Below are positions 51,706 to 62,055 of a stretch of DNA of 64,000 nt, piece by piece. The stretch covers positions 1 to 64,000 of IMG/VR virus record IMGVR_UViG_3300044675_002751; one strand, written 5' to 3'. Source of the DNA: a virus. Under the pieces are notes generated by a model. The model saw nothing but the letters and a program-made list of their open reading frames with translations, was not told the origin of the DNA and did not search any database. Each line of letters starts with the position of its first letter. Within the stretch, counting starts at the first letter, position 1. A program made the translations under genes and the position numbers.

Positions 51706-54700
51706 TTACTTTGTTTTACATCCTAGGTTCTGAAGAAGATTGTTAAGATTTTGCTGGTTATCTGTACCTGCAGCTTTAGCCGCATTCTCTCCTGCTTGTT
51801 TTACTGCAGCAGAATTTTGTGTAAATGCACTTTTAGTATCCTGTGAAGCCTCGACTTCTTTTTTATCTTGCGGGGTTATTTCTATATCTGGGGTGGGTTC
51901 CATAGAGACAGCTTTACCAGGTTCAACATTAGAGATTTTCTGAGACAGGTCTTTGGCAGCAATAACTTCTGCAACACTCTGTGAACTACCGGCAATCTTT
52001 ACACTTACTTCGTTATTGTTTACAGATTTTACAAAGCCTTTTCTACCGTCTACAAATGTAACTATATCACCTTTCTGTAGATCTTTTGGGGATATGTTCT
52101 GTAGAAGTTCTCCACGTCTTTTAGCAAGCATTGTAGTTATATCTTTACTCTTAGCTTGACCAGTAGAGATAAGCTCAATAAGATCTATTGTAATTGGTTT
52201 ACTATCTGCTTTAGATAAATCAGGAAGGTCTTTAATAGAAGATACAGAATCTATAAGTTCCTGAGCTTTTTGAGAACCTGTTTTTTCTGCAGGTCCAGGC
52301 TTTTCTGTTTCATCTACTTCAGGAGTAGTTTCAGCAGGTTTAGCTCCTTCTAAAGCAGCTAGTTCTGCGTTATATTTAGTATTTAAAGCATCAACTGCAT
52401 CTTGATACTTTTTAATGTAAGTAGTTTCATCTACTCCAAGTTTCTTAGCATCATCCTTTAAATTAGCCTGGTTAGGAAGCTGCCACTTATTAGTACTGGC
52501 ATTCCAAAATGATTTACTAACTAAGTAATTATTGTCTCTATCTACAATAGCAGCAATCTTTTCATTCTTATCTGCATACGCAAATAGACCATTGCCTAAA
52601 TCTATATAAACACCGTTAGGTAGTGCTTGAGATAAAGGAATGCTGCCTGAGATTGTACCATATAGTGTTTTTTCTATATCAGCTTTCTTATCAGAAACTT
52701 GTGTAACAACAGGTTCTGTACGAGCTGTTCCTTGTGCTTGTGCAAGAGGAGAATCGTTAGGTTGAAGAACAGCCGTTGTAGTACTTGTTGTGGCTGGCGT
52801 AGCTGCTGCTGCAGGTTGAGCTTTTCCTTTGTTAAACTGAGCTTTAATCCTAGCAGCTCTTGGGGAAATACGTACAAACTCATCAAAGCTCATTTCTGAA
52901 CCATACTCTTCTATGTATTGATTATAAGCGTCCTCAAGTTTAAGTTGAAGTTCAGGATCTAAAACTTCTGCAGCAGGTGTCGTAGTACTAGTAGTATCAG
53001 CTGGTTTAGAGTCTTGAGTAGCTACTGGTTTTTCAACAACTGGGTCAGCTGTAACAGGAGGAGCATCATCTCTAATCTGATCATCTATTTCCAAAATAGC
53101 CTGTACTGCAGCATACTTAGGTGAACTAGGATCCAGATCTTTTAATGTACCAGCATCAATAAACGTAGTAGGTTTTTTACCTGTACGTACGAACTCTTGA
53201 AGTTCTTCAGGATCCAACATTACTCCCTGAGCAGTTATTGCTTTAATAAGCTCATTCATTTCCATAATACGCTGACCACGCTCTATACGGGTAGCTGTGT
53301 CTGCTTCTCTATTTTGAAACAAGTCCGTTAACTTAGCATTTAATCTTTCAGCATGCTTAAAAAGATTACCAGGGTCCAGTAGGTTATTAACTATTTGATT
53401 ATAATTACGAGCATTACTATTTAGATTATAGTAGTCTAATAGTTTTACAAAAGAGTCATCAATCTTATCATCAAATACGTAATCACTATTTACAGCAGCT
53501 ATCTGCTTTAAATAAGCTTTATAACTTTCTTTTAAAGGATCAATAGTGTCTTGTCCAAACTGTATAATAATCTGACCGTTCTCTTCTACCTCAGTAGTGT
53601 TTGCTTTTTCAAGATGGGTACGAAGCTTATCTCTATAATCCATTAACCGGTCAAGTCTTTCTTTCTTTTGCTCTCCTAGTTTCTTTTGTTCAGGTTCTGT
53701 AATTGCCTGGTAGGATTTAACTTCTTTGTCAAGAAGAGATATTTCATTATCAAGAACATCTAAACTTGTAAGGACAGTAAAGTCTGATGAAGAAGCTTTT
53801 GATACAGGACGGTTGCTAGCAAGATCACTATATAAACCATTCATTCTTTGTAACGAACGGTCAAAGTTATACTGAGAAGCAATAGCTGTTTTCTTTGCTG
53901 CTTCAAATGCTCTGAAGGCAATAGCTTCCTGAGTAAACTCAGGAGTGCCTTTCTTTATCTTGTTAGGTGTAAATGGATTCTTAAACTGCTTACTGATAGT
54001 ATCATATCTATGTTTTATTTCTTCAGCACGTGATATGATCTCTTGAAGTTTCTCTGTATTTTTAGCTGACTCAGGTGTACCAAGAAAATTAGCAAGTTCT
54101 TTACTATCAAGTTTAGAAAGTTCCTTGTAGTTATCTATTAATCCTTCAAATGTTCCGTTGTCCAGAGCAGTAAAGATGTGGTCAAACATCTTTAAATCTT
54201 TAGCATCCTGGAATGTTTTAGCATCCCCTGCAGCCTCAGCTTGGTTCATCACATCTGAAGTGTGTTTCTGTACAACAGCACTCTCGTTAGTAGAACTAAA
54301 ATATTTAAGAGGATTTTTATAAAGTTCATTTAACCCATCAATAGCTTCTTGACGTGTTTTCTGTTTGTTAGCTTTAAATTCAGCATACTTTTTTGGCTGA
54401 GCCACTCTATAATAAATACTAGGTACATCTTTAAGGAAAAGATTCTGAGCTTTTCCCATAAACCCTCCCATAAGAAATCCTGAAGCAAAAGTGTCTAGTC
54501 CACGAGTAGACGTAAATTCTTTACTGATTGCATCCCACGCATGACCAGCAGCATAATCAAAACCACCTAGTGTAGGATCTTTATATACTCCATCATAGTA
54601 TGCACTAACAGCATCTGATGTTACATTCTGTAAGTTTTCCTGAATACCCTCAGCAAAGTTTCTTCTAAAGTAACTTAATCCCATGCCAACATAAGCCTTT

Positions 54701-56118
54701 GGGTTCATTAAGTTATTTTTAGTACTCTTTACCCATCCGTCCGCCAAGGCATCAAAATATCCTGTTCCCTTCTTAAACCCAACACCTTTTTGTGCCATCT
54801 CAGCTGCCTCATCCAGGGTCTTAAAACCACGGAACTTAAACAGACCGTCAAGCACAACACGGTTGGTCAGGTATATAGTAGGGAAGTTAATAGCTGTTAC
54901 ACCATAACCAGTATCTTCTGCTTGCTCATATATTCTTTCAAGATCTTTTCCTTCTGGAGCTTTACCGTTGTCTTTCTCATATTTATCCATCAGCTCGTTA
55001 ATCTTATCTAACCTAGCACTACCACCTTCTAACTTTGATTCAGAAAGTGCCAGATTAAGATCACGCATATCTCTATAGAAAGATCCAAATGTCTGCTTAG
55101 CTTTAGCTGCATTACTTGCATTACGAATACTTGCAGTACCCCTTGCCATATCTACAACATCATCTGTAGTACGTGTAAGAGGATTTACAAACTGTAAAGC
55201 TCCTTTACCTAAAGTGTAAGCACCAGCTTTTGCTGCTGTATAAAATGTCTTTGCGTCTTGTATTTTAGAAAGAGACTTAGCAAGAGCTACTCCTCCGCTT
55301 GCAATATTACCTATAGCATTAGTATTGTATCCTTGCTTTACTCCTTTACCAAAACGAGCAAAGTTTGCTGCTGTTCTCATTGCAGCAATACCACCCATTG
55401 CACCTTCAGAAACAACGGTTGCACCAAACAATGCAGCTTCTTCAGCTAAAATACTTAAACCAATACCGACTGTATATGCAGAGTTAAGAGCAAAGTTATT
55501 TACCCAAGCTCCTACTCCGGCTAGTCCTCCTTCTCTGCTAGACATCCCTATAGACTGAAGTCTTGCAAAGTTTTCTGCAGTCTGATCATCAGGACTAAAA
55601 AAATCATCACCTTTTGCTAAACTTGCCATTGATCTATAACCAGATACACCTCCTTCATAAGCTAGTGATCCAAAGACAGAAGCCATACGACCATAGTCCT
55701 GCCAGATAGTAGTGTTCTTATTAAAGTTCTTTTCGTTATCTACAAAAGGAGAAAAGCCCACCTTGTTAAATGTCTCTTTACCATAGCCTAGATAACGATC
55801 TACGTTTAGTTTCTTAGCATCAAATTCTGCTACCCTAGCTGCTTGAAACTGGTTACGACTTTGATTAGCCATCTGAGCAATACCGCCACCTTCTGTTAAT
55901 CCTTTTAACCACTGACGCTGTATATCTGAACGCTTTTTTAGATCAGCCATAGTTACTGGCTTCTTCTTAGCAGGAGGATCACCAGGATCAGTTTGGTTAT
56001 TTTCTAACTCCTGTAAATCAAAAGCACCTAGTGCATCTGTAGGGTCTGTAACACCTCCCAGATCTAGACCAGCACCTATTGCCTGAGTATCAAGAGTATT
56101 TAATGTATCTACTGCCAT
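51706..56118 (-). CDS. 1470-aa virion protein with hydrophobic segments and KOW/SH3-like end
   Basis: Residues about 185-240 are hydrophobic and Ala/Gly-rich (AYTVGIGLSILAEEAALFGA), a possible membrane-penetrating part. The middle is helical and Lys-rich. Residues about 1080-1200 are Pro/Thr/Ala-rich low complexity. Near 1390 a KGDIVTFVDGRKGFVKSV segment resembles an SH3/KOW-type beta-barrel. Located directly before the RNA polymerase gene, it fits a cargo or ejection protein of a crAss-like phage. Unassigned family. Confidence 0.7.
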   Translation of the reverse strand: MAVDTLNTLDTQAIGAGLDLGGVTDPTDALGAFDLQELENNQTDPGDPPAKKKPVTMADLKKRSDIQRQWLKGLTEGGGIAQMANQSRNQFQAARVAEFDAKKLNVDRYLGYGKETFNKVGFSPFVDNEKNFNKNTTIWQDYGRMASVFGSLAYEGGVSGYRSMASLAKGDDFFSPDDQTAENFARLQSIGMSSREGGLAGVGAWVNNFALNSAYTVGIGLSILAEEAALFGATVVSEGAMGGIAAMRTAANFARFGKGVKQGYNTNAIGNIASGGVALAKSLSKIQDAKTFYTAAKAGAYTLGKGALQFVNPLTRTTDDVVDMARGTASIRNASNAAKAKQTFGSFYRDMRDLNLALSESKLEGGSARLDKINELMDKYEKDNGKAPEGKDLERIYEQAEDTGYGVTAINFPTIYLTNRVVLDGLFKFRGFKTLDEAAEMAQKGVGFKKGTGYFDALADGWVKSTKNNLMNPKAYVGMGLSYFRRNFAEGIQENLQNVTSDAVSAYYDGVYKDPTLGGFDYAAGHAWDAISKEFTSTRGLDTFASGFLMGGFMGKAQNLFLKDVPSIYYRVAQPKKYAEFKANKQKTRQEAIDGLNELYKNPLKYFSSTNESAVVQKHTSDVMNQAEAAGDAKTFQDAKDLKMFDHIFTALDNGTFEGLIDNYKELSKLDSKELANFLGTPESAKNTEKLQEIISRAEEIKHRYDTISKQFKNPFTPNKIKKGTPEFTQEAIAFRAFEAAKKTAIASQYNFDRSLQRMNGLYSDLASNRPVSKASSSDFTVLTSLDVLDNEISLLDKEVKSYQAITEPEQKKLGEQKKERLDRLMDYRDKLRTHLEKANTTEVEENGQIIIQFGQDTIDPLKESYKAYLKQIAAVNSDYVFDDKIDDSFVKLLDYYNLNSNARNYNQIVNNLLDPGNLFKHAERLNAKLTDLFQNREADTATRIERGQRIMEMNELIKAITAQGVMLDPEELQEFVRTGKKPTTFIDAGTLKDLDPSSPKYAAVQAILEIDDQIRDDAPPVTADPVVEKPVATQDSKPADTTSTTTPAAEVLDPELQLKLEDAYNQYIEEYGSEMSFDEFVRISPRAARIKAQFNKGKAQPAAAATPATTSTTTAVLQPNDSPLAQAQGTARTEPVVTQVSDKKADIEKTLYGTISGSIPLSQALPNGVYIDLGNGLFAYADKNEKIAAIVDRDNNYLVSKSFWNASTNKWQLPNQANLKDDAKKLGVDETTYIKKYQDAVDALNTKYNAELAALEGAKPAETTPEVDETEKPGPAEKTGSQKAQELIDSVSSIKDLPDLSKADSKPITIDLIELISTGQAKSKDITTMLAKRRGELLQNISPKDLQKGDIVTFVDGRKGFVKSVNNNEVSVKIAGSSQSVAEVIAAKDLSQKISNVEPGKAVSMEPTPDIEITPQDKKEVEASQDTKSAFTQNSAAVKQAGENAAKAAGTDNQQNLNNLLQNLGCKTK

Positions 56119-56119
56119 A

Positions 56120-57988
56120 TTAATTACCAGATAACTGTTTAGGATCTCTGACGCCTTTAAGTTGTGAGTGCTCTCTTATCAACTGCCTGTTAATTCGGAA
56201 GTTCTCAAGAGCTTTCTTATATAGATCTATATCTAACTGATCCAGATCAACGCTCAGATCATGTCTATTTTTAACACCCGGTAAGTCTTTAATGTCAAAT
56301 GTGTCCATTTTAGCCGTTTCCAAATTATAAGCAACACCATTTCCAGTGACCACATACTCACCTTTCTTCTTGTCCAATACTATATTATAGGTCATGCTGC
56401 TAGGAATAGTTCTACTAAAAGTACCGTTTCCACTAAGGTTAATCATACCTTCTACAGGAGATATGCTTGTACCTTTCATTGACTGCTTTCCTATTGTAGT
56501 AGTACCACTTACATTCTTTGGTACATAAATTGTAATACCGGATCTAACAAACTTGTGATTTTTACCATCTGAGTCCCTGGCAATGTCTGGATTGTCTTTT
56601 GTTCCAAGATGTCTGTCAAAATAAGAAGAACGCATTTTAATATGATAGGCATGGTAATTTTCATCACCACCGGATATCGGTACAAAAGAAATATCACCTG
56701 TTACACGTTTATCACTATTTTTTTTACGATCAGTGTTTACAATATCATCTTGTAAATCTTGCCAAATTACCTTAACCATATTCTTAGAAGCCTCATCAGT
56801 TTCAGACGGAATCTCAACATTGGTTTCATCTAACTCTCCTTGTGCAAAAAGTACATCATCACTACTAGTAATAACTTTCAGTAGATTAATAGTATTTTTC
56901 ATCTCCTCTTTTACCTGATTATCATCATCAAATGCATCATCCATATCAAACTTATACTGCTGTTTAGAAACAGTTGTTTTGATCCCACCTGCATTATTAT
57001 CCATTAAACCTTCTGCTGCTGCTTTAATCTTTCTGGTTTTGGGATTCTTGTTATACTCTTCAAACACTCTTCTTAATACATCGTCATAATTCAAATTCTT
57101 ATATTTGTTAGCAAGTATTTGATACTGAGCTTGCTCAAGCATACCGTAACCTTCTTCACTATTTTGCATTTTAGGTCTAGAGTCTAGTGGAATCGTTTTA
57201 CCACTTGAGGACGGAGTTACAACAACTCCATACGGAGTTTTAACACGTTGACCAGGCTTTGCCTCTTGAGCCCATTTACCAGCCATAGGGTTTGGCATGT
57301 CCGTACGCTGCATAAATAAAGATCCACCAAGAGGTTTAGGGTTTTTCTTTCTCCACTCTTCTAATTCTGTATTTATTAAATTAGCCTGGTATTGTTTTAT
57401 ATCTTTTATAGCCTGATTACGATTCTTAAATTGTCCGTCATCAGTTAACAATAGTTTATGCCAACCGTTGACTTTCATCTTAGCATCAACATTAATAGCT
57501 GCATTTTTAATATCACCGAACATTATCTTATTTGCCTCAGCTATATATCCAAAATCATCATCTACTCTCTTTTGTAACTTAAGTAATTCAACAGCCTGGT
57601 CGTCATCAATGTCTGGATTTGTAGCAGCCATCTTAGCCTGCTCGTATAGCTGATCACCATATTTTTCTATGAGAGCTGGTATTTGATCTAAGTTTTCAAT
57701 AGGTTTCCCTTTTATTTTAGGTAAACCCTGTGATAGCTGAAATGCTTGAACAACATAGTTACTTAAATCTTCATTGTATGCTTTATACTGATTTTGAAGA
57801 TATTTATTATTTACTTCATACAAAGGAGTTTCATCTTTCTTCTGATTCTTTTCAACATAAATATGCCCACCCATCATAGAAGTCACCCTAACACCATCAT
57901 CTTTTGATGTTGTTGCTGTTTCTTTAGTAGATTTGGTAGCACCTTTTATTGGATCTTCTCCCCCATCAAATGTTTGCATATCTTCCAT
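56120..57988 (-). CDS. 622-aa virion protein candidate
   Basis: An acidic, Thr/Ser-rich N-terminus precedes GGHIYVEKNQKKDETPLY. The middle is helical; the C-terminal third (SGTTTIGKQSMKGTSISPV, SGNGTFSRTIPS) is beta-rich. It lies one base from the 1470-aa gene. Structural role inferred from position; no family recognised. Confidence 0.7.
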   Translation of the reverse strand: MEDMQTFDGGEDPIKGATKSTKETATTSKDDGVRVTSMMGGHIYVEKNQKKDETPLYEVNNKYLQNQYKAYNEDLSNYVVQAFQLSQGLPKIKGKPIENLDQIPALIEKYGDQLYEQAKMAATNPDIDDDQAVELLKLQKRVDDDFGYIAEANKIMFGDIKNAAINVDAKMKVNGWHKLLLTDDGQFKNRNQAIKDIKQYQANLINTELEEWRKKNPKPLGGSLFMQRTDMPNPMAGKWAQEAKPGQRVKTPYGVVVTPSSSGKTIPLDSRPKMQNSEEGYGMLEQAQYQILANKYKNLNYDDVLRRVFEEYNKNPKTRKIKAAAEGLMDNNAGGIKTTVSKQQYKFDMDDAFDDDNQVKEEMKNTINLLKVITSSDDVLFAQGELDETNVEIPSETDEASKNMVKVIWQDLQDDIVNTDRKKNSDKRVTGDISFVPISGGDENYHAYHIKMRSSYFDRHLGTKDNPDIARDSDGKNHKFVRSGITIYVPKNVSGTTTIGKQSMKGTSISPVEGMINLSGNGTFSRTIPSSMTYNIVLDKKKGEYVVTGNGVAYNLETAKMDTFDIKDLPGVKNRHDLSVDLDQLDIDLYKKALENFRINRQLIREHSQLKGVRDPKQLSGN

Positions 57989-57999
57989 ACAGTTCTTTT

Positions 58000-59421
58000 T
58001 TACTGACCTCCTTTATTTACATCACGAGAATCAAGATCAGAATTGTTTTGATCAACACCACCATTTATAATAGCATTCTGACTATTCTGCTTTTGCTCTT
58101 TTTGATTTCTTTCTTTTTTTTCTTTTTCAGTCTCAGGTTTATTACTTGAGTTAGGTTTAATACCTCTTTTAATCTGCTCATCCATAAATAGGACTTTATT
58201 AAACTGCCTTAGATTTTCTAAAGTGATAGAACGATTTAAAGCTAGCTGGCTATTAAGTTTAGCCATATATTGAGGATCAGCTTTTGCAATAGATTCTGCA
58301 TCTTTGTATGCTAAGAGTCTAGCTATCTTATCAGCCTTATCTGTATAACTTGCAAATACTACAGCATTATCTACAGCTGTTCTTAAGTCATCAATATTAG
58401 TAAGATCTGCTGTATTTAGTACGGTGCTTTCATTTCTACTGTTTTCTGCAGCTTCTTCTGCAGCTTGAAGTCTACTTACATCCTCTAAATACTTCTTATG
58501 CTCATCACTACCAGGTATAATACCACGAGTTGTAATAACTTTTTCCCAAGAGTCTTTACGAGCTCTCAGATCTTTTACTTCTTGTGAATCTGCAACTACC
58601 TGGTCTTTCTGCACCTTACCTAGTTGAGAGTATATCTCTTTTAAATACTCTCTTTCTGCAGCTTGTTCACTACCATAAACTGCAGCATTAGCTTTCATAA
58701 AGTCCCTACGCTGTACATAAGCCTCAGCTCTCATCATGTCCTTAATAGCTGGGTCACTAGCAAAGAGTGTATTTACCATAGACTGTGTAAGTGGTAAAGC
58801 AATATCACCATTCTTCTTGGTCCAGATGTACCCACCATCTCTAACATCTTGTTTAACACTTATACCCATTTCCTTATACATCTTAGTGGCAACACCCATA
58901 AGATCAACATTAGGAATATACTTAGGAGTGTTCATAGAAAGAGCACTAGCTCTATCTGCATTCTTAAACTCTTCAGCTTGGTATTGCAAATATTTCATCC
59001 CAGTGTCCCAATATTGACGCCTAGTTTCAGGATTAGATGATGTACGCATTTGTTCAGCGTCACTAGCTGTCTGATAATAGCTTTTCGTCCAAAGAATATC
59101 TTTTATAATATCCTTGTCATTTTGCAATGGCTCAAACAAGTTTAATGCATACTCCTGGTTCTGAACTAAAGACAGATCCATGGTGCTAGCATTCTTTAAA
59201 CTTTCTGAAATCTCTTTTAGGTAGGCATCACGTCTTTCTATATTACCATCACGCATTAAAGGTGACTGAAACACTGAATCATAAATTGACTTTACTTTAC
59301 GTGCACCCTCTGCATATGCGGTACTTCTGAGCATAAGACCACGCTCAACTCTATTCCAATCAGGTTTAAAGTTGGGCTGCTTTGGGAAGACATCAGTAAT
59401 ACCAGGTAAGTATGTTGCCAT
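58000..59421 (-). CDS. 473-aa helical virion protein candidate
   Basis: MATYLPGITDVFPKQPNFKP starts a largely helical, Ala/Asp/Lys-rich protein. The last 50 residues are highly charged (PETEKEKKERNQKEQKQNS). Such tails are typical of disordered DNA- or protein-binding ends. It follows a 69-base gap containing a long palindrome. Unassigned. Confidence 0.7.
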   Translation of the reverse strand: MATYLPGITDVFPKQPNFKPDWNRVERGLMLRSTAYAEGARKVKSIYDSVFQSPLMRDGNIERRDAYLKEISESLKNASTMDLSLVQNQEYALNLFEPLQNDKDIIKDILWTKSYYQTASDAEQMRTSSNPETRRQYWDTGMKYLQYQAEEFKNADRASALSMNTPKYIPNVDLMGVATKMYKEMGISVKQDVRDGGYIWTKKNGDIALPLTQSMVNTLFASDPAIKDMMRAEAYVQRRDFMKANAAVYGSEQAAEREYLKEIYSQLGKVQKDQVVADSQEVKDLRARKDSWEKVITTRGIIPGSDEHKKYLEDVSRLQAAEEAAENSRNESTVLNTADLTNIDDLRTAVDNAVVFASYTDKADKIARLLAYKDAESIAKADPQYMAKLNSQLALNRSITLENLRQFNKVLFMDEQIKRGIKPNSSNKPETEKEKKERNQKEQKQNSQNAIINGGVDQNNSDLDSRDVNKGGQ

Positions 59422-59452
59422 AAGGTTCTACATATATAATATAAACTAAAAT

Positions 59453-59480
59453 CTGCTAAGTTTAAAACTAAACTTAGCAG
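59453..59480 (-). terminator. perfect 12-bp palindrome between two structural genes
   Basis: CTGCTAAGTTTA (59453-59464) is the exact inverted repeat of TAAACTTAGCAG (59469-59480) with a 4-base loop. On the minus strand it is followed by ATTTTAGTTTA. It may be a weak terminator, an attenuator or an mRNA stabiliser setting expression of the genes below it. It lies in the longest gap of the minus-strand run. Confidence 0.6.
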
Positions 59481-59490
59481 GTTTAAAAGA

Positions 59491-62052
59491 CTAGTTGTTA
59501 CTACCTAAAGAAAGACTTGATCTCCTACGACTGGAAGATTTGGGGAATCCAAAAGCATCATATGACTGTGTATTTGTCTGACGAGCTCCTGTCAAAGCTT
59601 GTATAGTCAAACGCTCTGCCATTTGTTCTCTACGCTTTTCATCTTTAATATCTTTCAAGTTGTCATATATATTCTTATACGTAGTGTTTGCAGATGCTCC
59701 TAGATTATCTAGACCTCCAGCTCCATTAGTTCCATAACCTGAAGCATACTTAAATATGTCACCCGCATTTCCTTTAAAAATGGTTTTATAGCTTGCAGGA
59801 TCACGGTAGAAATATGGATCACGCATATTAATATCATAAAGATCACCACGGTTTTCCCAAGCTGCTCCAAACTTATCTGCAACATTAGCCAGATATTCCC
59901 TCTGTGCATTTTCATAAGCTTGTCTTGCACGTACAGAGTTATCATAACGATCTTTAGCGTTCATGGTATTATACATTGTCACCTTGTCTTTACGATCCTG
60001 TTCCCTGGCAGAAAACTCGTTAAACACACCTACAGATTGTAAAGCATTATTAGCAATAGTCTGACCAACTGCGTCTCCTGTTTTACCAGCAAGGAATGAA
60101 AGATTTGAAGCTAAAGCAGAAGCAGGTCCGTATGTTGCCTGTGTATCCCCGGCAATATTATATGTTTGTTGTAACTGTTGAGCCTGGCTTAACCAATCAG
60201 GTAAAGCATATTGTCCTTTTTGAAATGCCATGTCTGGTGAAAAAGGCATATATACATTAGGAGGAATAGCTCCAGCAGCAAGTAGATTTGCTACGTCCGG
60301 AGCCAAAAATCCAAACGGAGCTTGTCTTGTAGGTCTTAACTCATCTGGTTTTTTTAATGGATCAGGATCTGGATCTTTCTTTTTTTCCTCAACAGGAGGA
60401 TCTTCCTTTTTAACAGGTTTTTCTTTCTTCACCCAAGCTGGAGCACTAAATGTATGCTGACCAAACTTATCATCCAGACCGTAAGCATCTTTACCACTAA
60501 AGTAAGACGGGTCTACATTTTTATTATACCATTCCTGGAACTTGCGTGTTGAACCAACTTTTGTAGGATCCCAATTAGGATTTTGTTTAAAGAACTCAGG
60601 AAACCTCTTTTTAAAGTCAGCCATTCGTGCTGCACTAGTCCAGTCTTCTTTTCCATATACACGTTTATTACCAATAGCACTTTGTGTAGCTGGCATGTTT
60701 TCATCAAACCCTTCTGGATATATAAGATCGTAATCTTCTTTCTTCTTAGGTTCCAATACTGTTGTCTTAAATGCTGGTTGATATGTAGGCACTGTACTGC
60801 TACCTTTCTTTCCTTGAAACTTAGGCATAACATACCCACCATATGCCATTTCAGAGGCACCTAATATGGCTTCACTAAGAGCTGGTGCAGGAAGGCCTTT
60901 CATAGCTTCTTGTACCATAGCCAGCTTAGCAAGCATTTCATTATTTTTTTCAAACATACGTTTATCAGAGTTTATGCCTATACTATCACTCTCACGAGTC
61001 TTATCTTCTAATCTGGCTTTGTAGTCATTGAGTTTAAACTTCTTTGCTATGGTTGCAGGTGTTACACCACCAGCTTTGTAACTCACACCAAACATTGCTA
61101 ATATTTCTGGATCTTTAATCTTCATTTTCTTAGTATCTGAAAATATAAACGATCCTGCTGGAGCTTGTTCCTCAGTAAGCTTAGTACCATTGTTATAGTG
61201 TCTTTCTCCACCTATAACAAAATGAGTACCGTCTGGACGCCATATAGTTTCTCCTCTTTCAGCTTCTAAGACTTTCATACCCGACTTTTCACTCATAGCA
61301 TTTGTAGCTGTTTCAGAAGATGAATCTTCCATATCTGTGTACACCTTCCTGCGGCCAAGATCTAAACCATAGTTTGACTGTCCGCCATATTCCATTTTAG
61401 GTGCACTTGTAATACGTATTTTCATAGGATTAATATTAGATTGTCCACCATAAGCAAACATACCTTCATTAGGTGTTGGTAGTTTATTAGGTTGAAATAC
61501 ACCAGAGTTTGTCATGTAGTTTCCTCTAAACATTTCAGTAGCCTGGGGATTAAGATTATTCATGTATTGCTGTCCTCTATCTTCATCTAGCTTTTTCTCA
61601 TTTCCAAAATAGTTAGTAAAAAAATTACCAACATTTATTAGTCCTGTAGCTAAAGCACTATAAGCTCCAAGTTTTTTACCAAACTTATTAAAAGGACTTG
61701 CTTTAACGTCCTCAGTTGTGGTAGCAGTCTTTTGACTTGAGTTCATAGGATTAGAAGCTGTTCCCTCATTACCTGTAGTTTTGAAAGCGTTAGTAGGTAA
61801 ACCTTTTTTACGTCTGTCACTAAACTCTCTCATCTTTTCAAATAATCTTTTTTCAGCTTCTGCCTCTTGTGGAGTGACACACTTCTGTAGTACTGCACTA
61901 TAAGTTTGACCAGGAGGACATGTAGATGAATCACTAGGTTGATTATAAAAGTTTGCTGGATCATTCTCCCATTCAGAATGCCAACCAACCTGGCTGGGTT
62001 CTTCATCACCCTGAAACTTTCTAACACCTTTTTTTGTAATACGTATTTTCAT
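59491..62052 (-). CDS. 853-aa virion protein candidate with Gly-Gly motifs
   Basis: MKIRITKKGVRKFQGDEEPS; a second NPMKIRITS copy occurs near residue 210. CPPGQTYSAVLQKCVTP (about 43-59) has two Cys in a short loop. GG motifs occur as FAYGGQSN, MEYGGQSN, YKAGGVTP and MAYGGYVM. The C-terminal part is helical and Tyr/Ala-rich, ending in Ser/Arg repeats. It looks like a virion or ejection protein. Function unknown. Confidence 0.7.
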   Translation of the reverse strand: MKIRITKKGVRKFQGDEEPSQVGWHSEWENDPANFYNQPSDSSTCPPGQTYSAVLQKCVTPQEAEAEKRLFEKMREFSDRRKKGLPTNAFKTTGNEGTASNPMNSSQKTATTTEDVKASPFNKFGKKLGAYSALATGLINVGNFFTNYFGNEKKLDEDRGQQYMNNLNPQATEMFRGNYMTNSGVFQPNKLPTPNEGMFAYGGQSNINPMKIRITSAPKMEYGGQSNYGLDLGRRKVYTDMEDSSSETATNAMSEKSGMKVLEAERGETIWRPDGTHFVIGGERHYNNGTKLTEEQAPAGSFIFSDTKKMKIKDPEILAMFGVSYKAGGVTPATIAKKFKLNDYKARLEDKTRESDSIGINSDKRMFEKNNEMLAKLAMVQEAMKGLPAPALSEAILGASEMAYGGYVMPKFQGKKGSSTVPTYQPAFKTTVLEPKKKEDYDLIYPEGFDENMPATQSAIGNKRVYGKEDWTSAARMADFKKRFPEFFKQNPNWDPTKVGSTRKFQEWYNKNVDPSYFSGKDAYGLDDKFGQHTFSAPAWVKKEKPVKKEDPPVEEKKKDPDPDPLKKPDELRPTRQAPFGFLAPDVANLLAAGAIPPNVYMPFSPDMAFQKGQYALPDWLSQAQQLQQTYNIAGDTQATYGPASALASNLSFLAGKTGDAVGQTIANNALQSVGVFNEFSAREQDRKDKVTMYNTMNAKDRYDNSVRARQAYENAQREYLANVADKFGAAWENRGDLYDINMRDPYFYRDPASYKTIFKGNAGDIFKYASGYGTNGAGGLDNLGASANTTYKNIYDNLKDIKDEKRREQMAERLTIQALTGARQTNTQSYDAFGFPKSSSRRRSSLSLGSNN

Positions 62053-62055
62053 AAG

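Noticed and set aside
37540-52040. GTCTACAA octamers within minus-strand genes
   Set aside because: They encode Val-Asp in normal codons inside long genes; no promoter context.
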